Below are positions 12,468-25,700 of a stretch of DNA of 64,000 bases, in pieces. This stretch comes from Alitta virens (taxonomy: Eukaryota; Annelida; Polychaeta; Phyllodocida; Nereididae): positions 6,601,701 through 6,665,700 of the forward strand of contig OW028586.1 in the NCBI GenBank assembly GCA_932294295.1. The letters run 5' to 3'. The notes under the pieces are model-generated. The model was not told the origin of the DNA. It did not search any database and saw only the letters and a program-made list of their open reading frames with translations. The position numbers were made by a program, and so were the translations under genes. Positions within the stretch are counted from its first letter, which is position 1. Every line of letters starts with the position of its first letter.

Positions 12468-12648
12468 GGGGGCCTAGCTCAGAGGTAGCGCTCTGGGTTT
12501 CCAACCGCTGGGTCCCGGGTTCGATTCCCGGTGGAGCCTAAGTTGGATGGCTGTTTCATCCTTTGTCTCATTGCCATGGTCTCTGCCTGTCCTAATTAGC
12601 CCAACTGGTGCAGAAATACAGGACGTAAAGCCCTAATCACACACACAT
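12468..12648 (+). mobile_element. tRNA-derived SINE (family 1), most complete copy
   Basis: The head has box A (TAGCTCAGAGG) and box B (GGTTCGATTCC), about 73 nt in all. The acceptor-stem halves no longer pair properly, so it is a tRNA relic rather than a functional tRNA. The body is shared with copies at 1,566, 15,957 and 18,307, and the tail is (AC)n. Confidence 0.85.
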
Positions 12649-13504
12649 TTTCCCTATCTACATGTCTACCTGCCCAATTTTTCTAGGCCTTACCAAGCGA
12701 TTACATACAATTTACATTTATACCCCTTGGCAGGCCAATCCAGAGTTTTCTCAACTTCCTGGAGAGTATTCAGCCTTGAACACTGGGTTAACTGCAGGGG
12801 CTTAATAGCTCACATCAGTGCCACCAATTTTGCAGTTGTCTATTGGCCATGCTAGTACCTGGTGCACAGAAACATTTCTTAAACAGGCATTATACAAATT
12901 ACTGTTATTCATATCTGCCCAATTAAATTTTTCCTGAAACTAGAGTTCATTAATATAGAGAGATGGTTGTCAACAAGTGAATAAGAAGAGATGGAATTAT
13001 ATACTACAGTATATATACTACAATATCTGAACCCAGAAAAAATTTACTTACATTGTAAATCTGCTTATGAGTAGGCCTAAATGTTCCCAGCAGACGGGTT
13101 AGGTATGCATATTACAGGTTACCATTTAGCTGTCTGTTATCCGAAATATTATGTTACTTCCAAACGTTGACTAGTTATAAATAATCTGCTAGCAATACGA
13201 TAACACCATGGTTACGGAGGTAATATTCTAATAGCATAACAGGTGTACATGATACGTTACAGGTAGGTTTAGGAAATATCTTCTTATTCCAATAAGTAAT
13301 CTTATATTCTCATAACATTACCCATGTAATATTCCTGTGACTGGGTTATTCCAGAGTAACTAAAGTCTAGTATGGAATTTCCATTTGTTTCCACTAGGGT
13401 ACCATGTTCAATAACACAGCATCCTGTGACTGGGTTATTCCAGTTATCATAAAAGTAAAAACATGTGTTTATCTCAACACAGAAATGAATTATAATCATG
13501 CTAA

Positions 13505-13682
13505 TGTTTATCTTTCGGATGAGACATTAAATTGGCGGTCTCTTGTACACAGTGTCTAGTCTGAGGCAAGTAAAAGATTCCACCCATGGGGTGAATGTGT
13601 AACAAGGGAGAATTCCTTTCTCTCACCTCTTCAATCAACCCTCGATAGCGACAAGAACTTGCCTTAGAGGGCTGCACTTTCC
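13505..13682 (+). mobile_element. SINE family 2, 5' truncated
   Basis: Reads in the element's sense direction: GGCGGTCTCTTGTACACAGTGTCTA..., GGCAAGTAAAAGATTCC..., ending AGGGCTGCACTTTCCATA and running straight into the TATC array. The same body occurs in reverse at 17,560-17,830 and 30,355-30,620. Confidence 0.7.
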
Positions 13683-13683
13683 A

Positions 13684-13716
<33 letters not shown>

Positions 13717-13736
13717 GTCTACCTGTCTATCTATCG

Positions 13737-13774
<38 letters not shown>

Positions 13775-13880
13775 GTCTATCTATCGTTATCTATCTATCT
13801 ATCTATTTATCTCTATCTATCTATCTCAATCTATCTCTGTCTATCTGTCTGTCTATCTGTCTGTCTGTCTATCTATCTAT
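13683..13880. repeat. (TATC)n microsatellite, about 200 bp
   Basis: Tetranucleotide TATC/TGTC array, the 3' tail of the adjacent family-2 SINE. Confidence 0.95.
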
Positions 13881-14216
13881 ACAAAAGCTCAACAAGCAGT
13901 CCTTTTGATAATGTTCACAATTGATCCATTGTATCCTCATTAAAATTGAATAGGAATAAGTCAGCTGTCAATTTGCCCATTTTGCTGAAAATTAAATGAA
14001 CCATCTGTTCTCATAGCCGTATCACCCAGTAAACCATTAAAATGATCTTGTTTGACTGACTGTCAAAAGTGTAAGGTTAATAATAAATTTGAATGTTGAT
14101 AAGATTACAGCTGTGATCAAGAGTTTTTGTACAGTTGCTGTCGATGGTGCCTATGGTGATTTTGCATAGGTCTTAGTACTCGTGGCCATGTATAGGGGAG
14201 AAGGGGGCGGGGTCCC

Positions 14217-14275
14217 TTGAGCAGCAAGAACTTGCCTTTGGGCTGCACTTCCCACATCTATCTATCATCCATCTA
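14217..14275 (+). mobile_element. SINE family 2 tail fragment
   Basis: GCAAGAACTTGCC...GGGCTGCACTTCC followed by a short TATC run: the last part of the element also seen at 13,640-13,700. Confidence 0.55.
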
Positions 14276-14539
14276 TCTTCCCTGAAATTTGTTTTGACAA
14301 TGATGAGATTGAACATGTTTCCTCATACAAATACTCGTTTACTCATCTGAAGTATATTAATCAATTTCTCTCATAGGTCTAACAATGAAATTACAGAATA
14401 ATTAGATGTTTATGGGCTGAGTTTATGCAATTCTTGTTCTGACAAGCAGGCAATTCTGAAATATAGCCTGAACTCAAAAGATATGAATCCATTTCTCTGG
14501 TATTTTTAAGAGAAGATTTCTTAAGCCTATGCTCCGGCT

Positions 14540-15560
14540 ATCAGCTACATAGTTTAACCAATCATTTTGTTTAACTAGACAAAGACTTGGTGTTCTATGC
14601 AGAATTAGAGATTCCATAGATCAAGGCACAGCTTTACAGTTCTACAATGCACTTGTTATACCTGAAATAGACTATTATGATATGACCTATTCATGCAATA
14701 TGCATGTATCAAGAACGTTGATAAACTGATGTCAAGTGGTGGCAAAATAATTTTGAATGTTATACACTGAATAAGCTAGCCTGCTAAAATACAAGTATTT
14801 TGCCTTTGACCTGTTCTGTTTCTTGAAAAAATGATTGACACGTTTTTTAGGGTCCACACTATAATATAGTGACACATTAGCCAAATGCACGATTGGAATG
14901 TAATTCCCAAAATATACCAGAATTTTGTAAAAAAATGGAAAATATTACATTTTAGCAAAACAGGAAATGTTGATTTCCTAGGAATAAATTATTGTTATTG
15001 ATGAAAATTTCAGCTGGAAACCACATATTAGATGTTATAAGCATTTGCTGTTACAAGTAGATTAATACAACACTTAGTAATACCTGGTTATACTCTTTTA
15101 TTAATATATAATTCGTTGGTAATGTCTCATCATATATATATATAATTATATAATAAATCTACGGGGTGAAAAAAAGAGCTATATTACAAAAATACAAAAT
15201 AAAGCAATAAGAAATATATCTAAGAGAAAATACAATGCCCATACTGACCCGATTTACAAAGAGTTTAACATCTTGAAGTTCATCCACACATGGTGGAACT
15301 TCATAAAATATCATAGAAAACTATACACTCGAAGTTTCCAAGGACCTGTCAATTATCTCAAAAGGATTGACTGCAAAACACAGTAAGATAATCATAAATA
15401 TTATATGGTGGCCCACATGCTAGCGGCATCCAATGCCTTAAGTTGGGTCTCCATAGGCTCTCATAATGTATTTTTCGTGAATGTATAATTTATACATGTA
15501 CTGTATTTCTGTCCGAATAAAAGTCCTCTGTATCTGTATCTGTATCTGTGTAATTATTAT
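14540..15560 (+). pseudogene. LINE ORF2 C-terminal remnant
   Basis: Broken plus-strand reading includes RLGVLCRIRDSI, ALVIPEIDYYD and later ITKIQNKAIRNISKRKYNAH, typical of the segment after the RT thumb in CR1/Jockey-like LINEs. Compare CKYNAHTKPLFKKLNILRL in the antisense LINE at 25.4 kb. It ends in a (TGTATC)n tail at about 15,527-15,550. Frameshifts and stops throughout. Confidence 0.65.
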
Positions 15561-15599
15561 ATTCTATTCTATCCCAGCATAAGCTAGAACTTAACTCAC

Positions 15600-16745
15600 A
15601 CCGATCGGCAGTAAAGTTATGGAGTTCTTCCCATTCCAATCACTTAGCAAATTCATCAAAAACAAAGTCAACCCATGCCAAAATGGGGGTTTAAAAGGCA
15701 GCTCAACAACAATAGCTTTTTTACAACGGTTGAACTATGGATACAAAGAAACAGACAAGCTGGGTACTTATGTGAGCCATTTTATTGTGCGACTGTTCTG
15801 AAGCCTTGACATGGTAGAATATCAGGGTCACTGTCACCAAAAGCAGGTTGCCCTCAAGGAACTTTGCTTGGGCCCTTGGCATTTGTATGTCATAAATAAC
15901 CTCTCCATACCACATCCGGCTCTCACACAATCAACTTTATGGATGATACCTCAATACATCCATCGGCTCATTGCCATGGTCTCTGCCTGTCCTAATTAGC
16001 CCAACTGCTGCAGAAATACAGGACGTAAAGCCCTAATCACCCACCCACCCACCCATGATACCTCAATATTACATGCATCCACTGACCTGCTGACCCTTTA
16101 GACTCTACTCTCCAAATGCTGCGACTACCATCAGCCAGCTAACAACATTAAACTCAGCGTGAAGAAACCCAAAGAGTTAATCATCCAATCTCACCAATCA
16201 CCATTAACAATACAATCATTGAAAGAGTTTCAACTGCCAAAGTGCTAGGTGTGATTATATCTGACAACCGCACCTGGAATGCTCATATTGAAAAGCTCAC
16301 AAAGAAGGCCAACAAGAGATTTAATATGTTAGCCAGATGCAAACGTCCAAAAACATGACATGATAGGAATCTACCTCTCATTGATTAGGCCAGTTCTAGA
16401 ATATTGCTGTGTTGTATGGCATACTGCCCAACCACAATACCTCCACAATCTTCTCGAATTAATCCAGAAGTGGGCAGTCAAAATTAATCGTGGAACCGAC
16501 TTCTCATATGAGGAATGCCTACAGGACCTTAAGATCGATACTCCATTCCAATGTCGTCAAAATATATGTAAACAATATCTCAAAGACATTACCAAGAGTG
16601 ATCACAAGTTACATGATTTACTCCCTCTCCCATCTAAAAGCCAAAAATCCTTGAGGAGAGCATCCAGTATTAACCCACCAAAATTTCGCACCAAAAGATA
16701 TAAAAACTTCTTTATTTCATATGCAATCTTACATTTTCAATGACT
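15600..16745 (+). pseudogene. LINE RT remnant, second lineage, interrupted by a SINE
   Basis: Fragments in several frames: GGLKGSSTTIAFLQRL (RT block with the G-ST signature), then GCPQGTLLGPLAFV near 15,840, then VLGVIISDNRTWNAHIEKL near 16,250, and finally an open stretch 16,360-16,743 (LIRPVLEYCCVVWHTAQP). Order and spacing match LINE ORF2. Frameshifts, stops and a SINE insertion (15,957-16,054) show it is dead. Confidence 0.8.
15957..16054 (+). mobile_element. 5'-truncated family 1 SINE with 14-bp target duplication
   Basis: The 3' half of the SINE is flanked by exact repeats ATGATACCTCAATA at 15,943-15,956 and 16,055-16,068. It sits inside the LINE RT relic, so it is younger than that insertion. 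Direct duplication plus 5' truncation is the mark of target-primed insertion. Confidence 0.9.
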
Positions 16746-16749
16746 TTGT

Positions 16750-17555
16750 ATTTTAAACTCTCAATGACTCTTTTTAATTTTCTATTTGAATATACATTTT
16801 TTTTATCAGTTATATAATCCCTAATTTTATCTACATTTTCCTTTACATTTTTTAAATGACTTTATATAATTGATGTACTTATTTTTCCACTTTAAATCAA
16901 ATCACCATGTTTGTGAATTATTTAAACCAGGTGAATTTCGCTGTTCTCTAAAATTATTACATGAGGTCAATGACCGGTTGAATTATTAACTAGCTGCTGT
17001 ACAACCTGTTTATTCATCAACATTCACTTGTATGGATTCACATCATAAATGGGGTTTCTTGACACAAACTCATAAAATTTTATTTTACGGTTATTGAGTG
17101 AATGTTAAATGACCCAAAAAGAAATCAATAGTATGATTACCATCACTTCGATAACTTTTATTTGTAGCCACAGCCATCGAGGAAAACAATTTGACAAAAT
17201 CCATTAATCAATTTGCCGCGTGCATCCTGCATACTATATATAATTTAGTATGTAAAGTAATATGCACAACTCTAATTAGTTCTAATATTACAAATTGCAT
17301 TTCAGGTTCATGCTTCCATCACCAAAAAAATTATGTAAAAATACTTTGCAAGTTCAATTTATGTATGTATAATCAATACATATCCATAACACCCTACAAA
17401 ACTTCTATAACTTCTTGTTTGCATATCAGATGACATACGTTTTCTTACTCATAATACAGGCATGCGAATGTTTGCTGGAAAGGTATGTATAATTATATAA
17501 TAACAAATTTGTTAAAGTACAATAGGATTGGGAAATATTAAGTCAATTTGTGGAA
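16750..17555. other. No gene recognised
   Basis: AT-rich sequence with short unconvincing ORFs; no domain, repeat end or splice-bordered exon was recognised. Confidence 0.4.
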
Positions 17556-17559
17556 ATTT

Positions 17560-17830
17560 AGATACCATATAGAAAGTGCAGCCTCTAAGGCAAGTCCTTG
17601 CAACTCACAAGGGTTGATTGATGATGTGAGAGAGCTCGAGGAGTCCAACCCCTCAGGTGGGCTCTTTTACTTGCCTAGACACCGAGTACAAAGGACCACC
17701 AATTTAGAGTCTCATCTGAACGACATCCAGTGAGGATGTTGCCGATGAAGGGTGCCCGGCCAGACCTGGGATTGAACCTGGGTTTTTCATAGGAGCAAGC
17801 GAGCGTCTTAGCAATAGATTACCCAAATGC
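17560..17830 (-). mobile_element. SINE family 2, near full length
   Basis: On the minus strand the tRNA-like head contains GCTAAGACGCTCGC and box B AGGTTCAATCCC. The body includes GCAACATCCTCACTGGATG, then TCGGTGTCTAGGCAAGTAAA, and it ends near AGAGGCTGCACTTTC. Same family as 13,505, 18,253 and 30,355. Confidence 0.7.
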
Positions 17831-18252
17831 ATATCCAATACATTGTGTAAAATCAACACTTTTTGCCTTAAACATTGCGCTTCATTATGCAAGCGAGTCA
17901 ACAGATTGTGACCACATATATCTGGTGGTTGAATTTGGTGAATGGGCCCAACATCCAAAATAATGACATTGGCCTCTTATATTATTGTCAACATGGAACA
18001 ACATCAAACAAATTCAAAGCACTTTAATTTCTCCCTTTGGTAATATTACAGGTATGGGTGCCAAATGTCATTAGAATGACCAATAAATCAACATAACGGA
18101 AATTACTTCAAAAATTTTAAGGTTGTTATTAAATTGATATTCCAACCACTGGTGAATACTGTGTGCTATGCATGAAATATGTAGGAGACCATGAATTATT
18201 TAATCATTCGTGAGCCACTTGGTATCTCTGACCTTAACACTATCAATAATTA

Positions 18253-18690
18253 ACCTGTGATAGCCTAGTGATTAAGGCATCCGCCAATTTCACACTAGTC
18301 AGCTGTGCTGAGAGCAGTGGCTTAACTCAGTGGAAGTGCACTGGGCTGCCAACCATTGGGTCCTGGGTTCAAATCCAGCCCATGTTGGAAGGTTGCTTCC
18401 TCCTTCACATCATTGCCTTGACACCTGTCCGTCCTCATCAGCCCTATCAGTTGCAAAAATATAGGACACACAGCCCATTTCACCCACCGTCAGCTGTAGA
18501 AGGTCCTGGGTTTGATACTCAGCATGGGCACTCGTCTTGAGCAACATCCTAGTTGGATGTCGATCACATGTGACATTGAATTGGAGGTGCTTGTATTCGG
18601 TGTCTATGCTGAGGCAGTAAATGACCCAAAGTGTGGGATAAATGTGTGAACTAGATCAGCTTAGAGACCAATAGGCCTATATAGACATAC
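18253..18690 (+). mobile_element. SINE family 2 copy split by a nested SINE
   Basis: Head at 18,253-18,306 (TAGCCTAGTGATTAAGG as box A), continued at 18,498 onward (box B region GGGTTTGATACT, then GCAACATCCTAGTTGGATG and TCGGTGTCTATGC). The break is exactly where the family-1-like SINE (18,307-18,488) sits. Confidence 0.75.
18307..18488 (+). mobile_element. Diverged family 1 SINE nested inside family 2
   Basis: Has box A (GGCTTAACTCAGTGG), box B (GGTTCAAATCC) and the family-1 3' end (AAAAATATAGGACACACAGCCC). It is flanked by the 9-bp duplication GTCAGCTGT at 18,298-18,306 and 18,489-18,497. Confidence 0.8.
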
Positions 18691-18699
18691 GCTGCACTC

Positions 18700-19655
18700 C
18701 AAAAATATGGTAATGCAACCACTCTGTACATGCTAGAGTGGTCTTATATTACAACCTGAGATTTGTGGGTATAGAAGGAGAGAGTGGGGCACCTTGAGCC
18801 GTGAGGCACCTTGATCCATTGGTTGGGGCACCATAAGCCACTTGACCACAATTTTCTCTCTCTTACAAATGATATATACAATTCAACATTTACATGAGAT
18901 ACTCAGGATATTGAAGTACAGTAAAATGTTTAAAGTAAGACTGTACCACTGTCTTTTTTTGCTCCAAGGTGGGAAAAGTAAAAAAAACGGCTCATGGTGC
19001 TCCACTCTCCTTTTTATGTCGGTGTTTTAGCCGCTTTACGACAGTCTGCTCAGAGCAATATTGAGTGCATTCTTCGATCTAGGACTTAAACCAGAGGCTT
19101 ACTTTGCCAGAGCCAAAGTTATTGCAAAAATTGCTCAGCAGTGGAAAAAAAAACAATAAAAGGAGGTTTCGATTTCTTGCTAAAGCCTCATTCAATTTTT
19201 TGCTCATTATAACCTGATCAATCATTAAAAAAAACCTCTTTTCAAATTGTGATCATTTTTTTGCCATCTAATAAGCAATAAGTAATGTCAGAAATAAACA
19301 TAATCTAATAAATTTGACCGATATGAGATATTACCCATGTTTGTGACGCACAGATATATTATTTACCATAAACATTACAAGAATTATGATTAATCAGTGG
19401 GTTTATGACGCTTAGTGACACAGTCGATATGAAAGCTTTTGACTCGAACCATTAAAGTTGTGATGTTGCCTCCACAGACCCTGGCGTATTTACAACTTGA
19501 TTATTTATTAATTGCTAACAACTACTTCATCAATACCTGTTTATGGCTGCTGATTATTCACCTCAGTCAATCATCTATAATTTCTACTTGCCACACCATC
19601 AGTGCAGCATGAAACCCAAAATGCGAGGACCTATTTTGACAACATAAATCACATT
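18700..19655. other. Region upstream of the lectin gene; no gene recognised
   Basis: No coding segment recognised. It should contain the promoter and perhaps a 5'UTR exon of the gene starting at 19,661, since TTTCAG directly precedes the start codon region. I cannot point to a convincing TATA box or start site. Confidence 0.35.
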
Positions 19656-19660
19656 TCAGC

Positions 19661-19763
19661 ATGGAGAAATTAGGAAACCATAACATTTTTGGACTGTGTT
19701 TAATAATTTTGCAAATTTCATCACATCTGAGACTCACAAATGGATCTTTGCCATTGCCAAAAG
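19661..19763 (+). CDS. Candidate first coding exon: signal peptide
   Basis: ATG at 19,661, followed by a hydrophobic core (IFGLCLIILQI) and a polar stretch with a plausible cleavage site near residues 27-29 (LRLTNG), ending at GTATGC in phase 1. That phase matches the first lectin exon (24,331), which is otherwise without a start. The bases before the ATG read CACATTTCAG/C, so the exon may itself be spliced to a 5'UTR exon. No other signal-peptide exon with a phase-1 end was noticed between 8 and 24 kb. Assignment is by inference. Confidence 0.65.
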
Positions 19764-22700
19764 GTATGCTTTTATTAATATTATGTAAGGGATCAAGCCC
19801 TATGTTCCCCTTTTACCAGAATGCAACAGATACAAATAGAATTGCAAATTTAGGGTCTAAACTTTTATTGTGATAACATTAGTCAGTTGTTGTCACAGAT
19901 CATTAAAAATTAAGCTTTTTTTATATTTGAAATATAAATTAAAGTTTAATGACCTGTCTCAGAGAAAACCATGCAAGATTAGGAAATTGTTTGGATGACC
20001 ATCACTTTACTTCAATCTGACGACAATTGTGAAGATGGAAGGAAAGAAAAACTCAGTGTAATTTTTTTGCTAGGTTTTGCATTTTGAGCAAAGTTAGAGC
20101 TGTTTGGAAAACAAACCTTCATCTGTCATATGCAGACAATTAACATTGAGGTCAATGGTAAATTAGGCTGTTTTGACTTAAATATCTTCTATGGTGCCAT
20201 TTTATATTTTATGAAATTTATATAGATGTATGCCAGAACAATTCTATTTTTATTACATGTATTGTACTATAAAGGAATATAGAATAAAAATTTCGGAGAT
20301 AAAAGACTCAGAGAGGTTTGCATTGTGGACTGACAGTTGTGCCAAAACACAATGCAATGCTCTCGTTTGTCCTACGATTTTGAAATTGAAATATTATATT
20401 GTAAATGTTGTATACTTAATGTGGTTTCAATTTCTCTCAGACAAATACTTTTTATACCAATAAAAATTGAAGTCAGCGTGATAAATGCTGGTTTCAGGTG
20501 TGAAAATAGCCTAGGATTTTTTGTTTATTGTTTCTTTGTTTATTAACTAATAAATACTAAAAGCCGGAAACTTGTTTTTTAATAATTTATCTAAATTCTG
20601 TCAAAACAGCATAATTTTTTATGCAATAGTTTTATCACAATTCAGCCTCAAACATGGGTTACTGGTTGAGGTTAATACTTTGAAATCTATTGCATGGCTG
20701 GCTGCATGAAATTGAGAACAGAAGTGAAAAAGTGAAGTTGCTCTTTTGCTTTAATATCTAGAATAATGACGAAAATATATTTTTGCCTATTTGTGTGCAG
20801 CTTGTCTTAGCAATATCTTTTGAATCGATGAAACGGGGTAGCACATCTTGGGGAAAGTTAGCCCCAAATGCATTGTGAATTTATTAGAAATCACTAAATA
20901 AAAGCAGAATTTATTTAAAAAAAAACAAAAAAAAAACAACAACCTTGTTTACATTTAAACTTGACAGAAGGATTATAGCAACTTTCTTTTGAGTATTATC
21001 TGTCTATTATCAGTAGATTTTCCATGCCAAGATTTTTATATTTTACTTCACCCTAATGTCATTTATTTTTCCTGACTGGAAAGAGTGAGAAGCACTTGAG
21101 ACACCAAAATTTCATTTAATTGCCTTTTTTTGCCAGAAAAGTCATTGATATCGTATAATACTATTAGATATGAATTGTATTTACTCAAATAGAATATGAA
21201 CACAAAAATTTGTTGGTTGCAAAATAACAGTCTTATATTTATATATAAAATTACAAATAGTGTGATTTGTATATTTGCTGTATTTTTCTAAAAACAAAAA
21301 TTGCCACAGATTTCTCACCATATTTGCTAATTTAAAGTGTTTTGCCACAATTATAATCAGAAACGGTGCAGATAAAAGTGATCCTATAGAAAATATTGAT
21401 ATGTCTACATAATATTAATTTCAGTAATAATGAAAATGGTAAATCGGACATTTCCTTAATGCCTATCAGAAATGACTTTTTAGATAAAATCAAAATGAGT
21501 GTTTCCTTGTACTGAATACATTTTGTCATAAAGTTTTTGTACATTTCTGAGGGTGTTATCCAATTTTAATGAAGCCACGAAGATAGGCATTTTTGCTTTT
21601 GTGACAGAGCAAATGTGTGTGATTTTCCTGCATGGTTTTCTCTGAGACAGGTCATTGTTCACACACGAAGTCCATCGTAAATAGGGTGAATATGGACGCA
21701 CAGGTGAATAGGGACAGCATTGTAAAAAATTTTCTTGGCTATGCTGAAATACGACATACCATGGGATAATCCCAAATGCATGTTTGATTATGAGACATGA
21801 TGTCTGTAGAGAAAAGTCAGGATGTGTCAGTTGTGTTCTGTCGTTTTTCTCAGAAACCTGTGTATGTGGTCAAACTTTTTTGACTGGAGCAATATAAAGC
21901 AATCACAGATGTTTCCTTGCTAGCATGACTTCAAAAGCTAAAATCATATCTTACAAAACAATAAAAAAGTTCTTAAAAATATAGATCATTTGTTTTTAAG
22001 AATCATTAAATGTATGAAATTAAGACAAAAAATGTATATGTTATACATTTTGAGATAATGGTCAGAAAAAATAGTTATGTTCCTGATTTAAAACCTTTTC
22101 TTTTGCTACCAGTGAGATGATAATGTAGTTGGAATGGTGTGAACAGAATGTTGCCCTCGCAACAGAGAGTGACTCTGGTACAATTGTTAACGTTCTGGCT
22201 TTTAGTCCCAGGGACCAGTGTTCTTTCCCGCTCCAGAGAATTGTTACAATAGCCCCAGGAAAATAATTGTTATCCAAAAATCGTTTAAATAGTTTAAATA
22301 ACTGTCACAAAGCATACTAAAGAAAGTTTTGTTTAAAAATTCAAAATTTCCAGAAACTTCTTAATCCAGTCTTCACAAGGCTTTTGAGTCCTTCCATACC
22401 GAATCACCTGAAATCCCAGGATCTTCCTGGTTGACCGTCTATCAGATTTTCAAGAATATAGTTTCCAAGGTACCTAAATATTAATGATGACCACATACAA
22501 GGACTTAGATCCCAGTAATTTTTGAGATATGATTTTTTAAAATTGAGGAGTTTTCCTCCTGTGTCGTAGATGCATACATGTGCTCAATTCAACAATTTCG
22601 TTGTTTTGGGCACAAATAAGTGTATATTTTGGAAAAAATTATGAAAAAGTTAGTCATAGTCATGACATGAATAGTGCATGTACAACTTATCAGGCACCAG

Positions 22701-25700
22701 ACAAAAAGTTTTTAACAATAAACTGCCCTGAATATGGTCTATCTACGAAAAAAATGTCAAGTGCCTGAAACATGTCATAACAATTGCTAACGTTTTCATA
22801 ATTTTTCCAAAATATGAAATAATTGTGCAGCAATAACTCCAGAACCTTTCATTAGATGAATTATTTTTGCCCAATACAACCATTCATTACCGTATTATAT
22901 CTATCAATAGCGGAAAGTTGTCAAAATTAGCATATGTATCTACAAATAGAAGCTAAACTGCTGATTTAAAAAAAAGAACAACTGGGAGCTAGGTCCTAAA
23001 CATAGATAAACATTTTCATTAAAATCTGAGATGGTCACTTGTTGATTTGGCATGGAATTTGTCATGACCCTTTTGCAGAATAAAAAATATTTTTTATTTA
23101 TTATAAATGACATTGTTATTATTTGTTCAAATAACATACCAGGTACAATCTAAATGGTCAAAAAGCTTGTATTTCACTGACAAAATATATTTCTATGCTA
23201 ATTGCATATACTTTAGCACACAAAAACACACAGTCCAACACATAACATGTTGACTGTCCGTAATCACCCCATATGTGAGGTGCAGATTTTGTGGTGCACA
23301 CTGGTCCTGTATCAGAGATTTCTTTGGCAGCATAAGTAATAGCTATATCCCGAATAGGAGGGAGTTAACTAACAGTTTTGTAGGTTATACCTCGACGCCA
23401 AAGGCGGAAGGATATAAGCAACTAAAATGTTAGTTAACTCCCGACTGTGAGGAATATAACTCCATTGGCATATTTAATTATTTGTTTGATTGCTTGTCTT
23501 GTTTTACTGACTTCGTTACACCAGACAAGGTCAGTTTGCACTCAGGACGGAGATAGCTAACAATAGGGAAACAGTCTAAGTAGAGTATAATGTATTTTTG
23601 GTGCCAACTTGTTCGTGTTGTAGTTGGAAAATGTTGAAACATGTCCCTATTCTCCCTGTTTTACGGTAGTTAACTTCAACTCACTTGTTTATCACACCAC
23701 ATTTTTCTTTTTTTGAAAAAGGGAGAAACATACACACAAATTTAATGTTTCAAATTCTAATAATTGCTCAACTGTTGACCAACTGTGCAATACACATTAA
23801 GCACGGAGACACCTACAATAGCCTATCTGAAGTCCCACATTAACACTATAGATAACCATAGGACTCTTTTAGAAAATTATGTACATCACATGTATAAAAT
23901 ATACAAATACAAATAGCTTGATCCCCTGTGTGGATGAAAACATGACAAATATAATTTGTTTTATGACTAAAATAATGAAAATTAACTTTAATGGCTTCTA
24001 ATTGAAAACCTTTCATTAATTGGCCTCAGAATTTCAAAGTTTTATGTATTAGTACTGATTGATCACTTGGTTGAAGCTTCCGGTGAATAGTCTTGGCCAA
24101 ACACTGTTTTTGAGCAATATCGCATATTATATGAGCAGATTTGATGATTTTGAATATTTTCTGTCAAGATATAGAAGAATTCAAAATTTAATTCAAATCA
24201 AATCATGCATGACCTCCACATCATTATGAGATATATTTACAAATTTAAAGTGAAACTTTAAATAAATTCCCAATTAAATCGTTGTTTCACAACAAACGCT
24301 ATACTGATTGAGTTTAATTCTGTCTTTCAGCTTGTCCAGATGGTTTTGTGCAGCACCTAGACCGATGTTATTACTTAAGTTCATCCCGGACATGGACAGA
24401 TGCCCAGGATTTTTGCAAAACCTTGATTCCTCTTCCGGGAACATCCAATATGGCCACTGCCCGCTTGGTGGAGCCACATGGGCCATGGGAGGCTTACTTT
24501 GTGGTTTACATGGCCACTAGGTATGTAGTAAGAGAAAGCATGGACATTTTCAAAGGGGTAGTTTGGAAAATACTAGGTACAGACAGCTAGACAGCTAGAC
24601 AGACAGACAGCTAGACAGACAGACAGATGATTTTTATTTAAGCCAGTAGCATTTACAATTGGTATTAAAAAACATAACTATATATAAATGTTGGTGACTA
24701 GGGAGACCCTCACTAAGTCAGCTATCACGACACTATTGTAAGGGCCCCCCTTTACAGATTTATAATTGCACAATTTCTGGTTTGCTTCAAGTTAATAAAA
24801 TGAATAACTTATTTAACTCCTTGTTTGGATAAAAAAAGCTGTAGGACATGGTAGTTTTGGAAAATTGATAAATTTTTTGAAAATAGTGTAAAAGGAAGAG
24901 AGAGAGAAAAAAAAATTAAATAAAAAAAAAATTGAAAGAAGAAAAGGAAAAAGGATAAGAAAGCATACAACATGTGATAGGAGTTAGAAGTGATTAATGA
25001 GATGATCTGCCGCACACATAGCAACCGAATATTTTGAACTCTTCACTATAGTTATTGATGAGGTAATTCTTTACATAAAGTGAGAATCCGAATTCTGAAT
25101 GTGTGTGAACTTTATCAGTTATTTGTGATATATTGCAATTTAATATGTGTGGTAACTGGTATCTTACACAATTTTCTGCATACTTATGGGCTATTAGTGG
25201 TATTTGCCAAAACTCATTCCTTGTTTCATACACATGTTCAAGTCTTTGCACAAATGTGGAATATGATGGAAGAAAATTTTGAATATATTTATAATAAAAT
25301 TTATATATTTTCCTAGTTAATATATCATTAAGCCTAAGAATATTAAGTTTTTTGAATAGGGGTTTTGTATGTGCATTATACTTACAACAATTTATGATTC
25401 GCACTGCTTTTTTCTGTAAAGTGATTAATCTGTTGTTATTATAACCCCAGCATATAACACCATATGTAAGGTATGAATTAATTAAGCTGTCATATAAAAA
25501 CTTTTAATATATGTTTTGGCAGGGTATTTTTCAGTTTATTGATTATGCCAATTGACTTCGATATTTTGTTGCATATATAATTAGTATGGTCTTTCCAACT
25601 TAGGTTTTTATCAAGTATGATTCCCAGGAAGTTAAAATGTTGAACATATTCTATAGTCTTATTACATATGGATATTTTAGGACAGGTTGCTGTCTTTTTA

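Larger units (their letters stand above)
19764..24330 (+). other. Intron 1 (4.6 kb)
   Basis: Non-coding as far as I can see. It holds a 28-bp exact inverted repeat (19,948-19,975 versus 21,629-21,656) and a hairpin element near 23,338-23,465. Short ORFs inside lack family resemblance. Confidence 0.5.

Noticed and set aside
12468..12540. Functional tRNA gene
   Set aside because: Acceptor-stem halves do not pair, and the sequence continues into a repeated SINE body.
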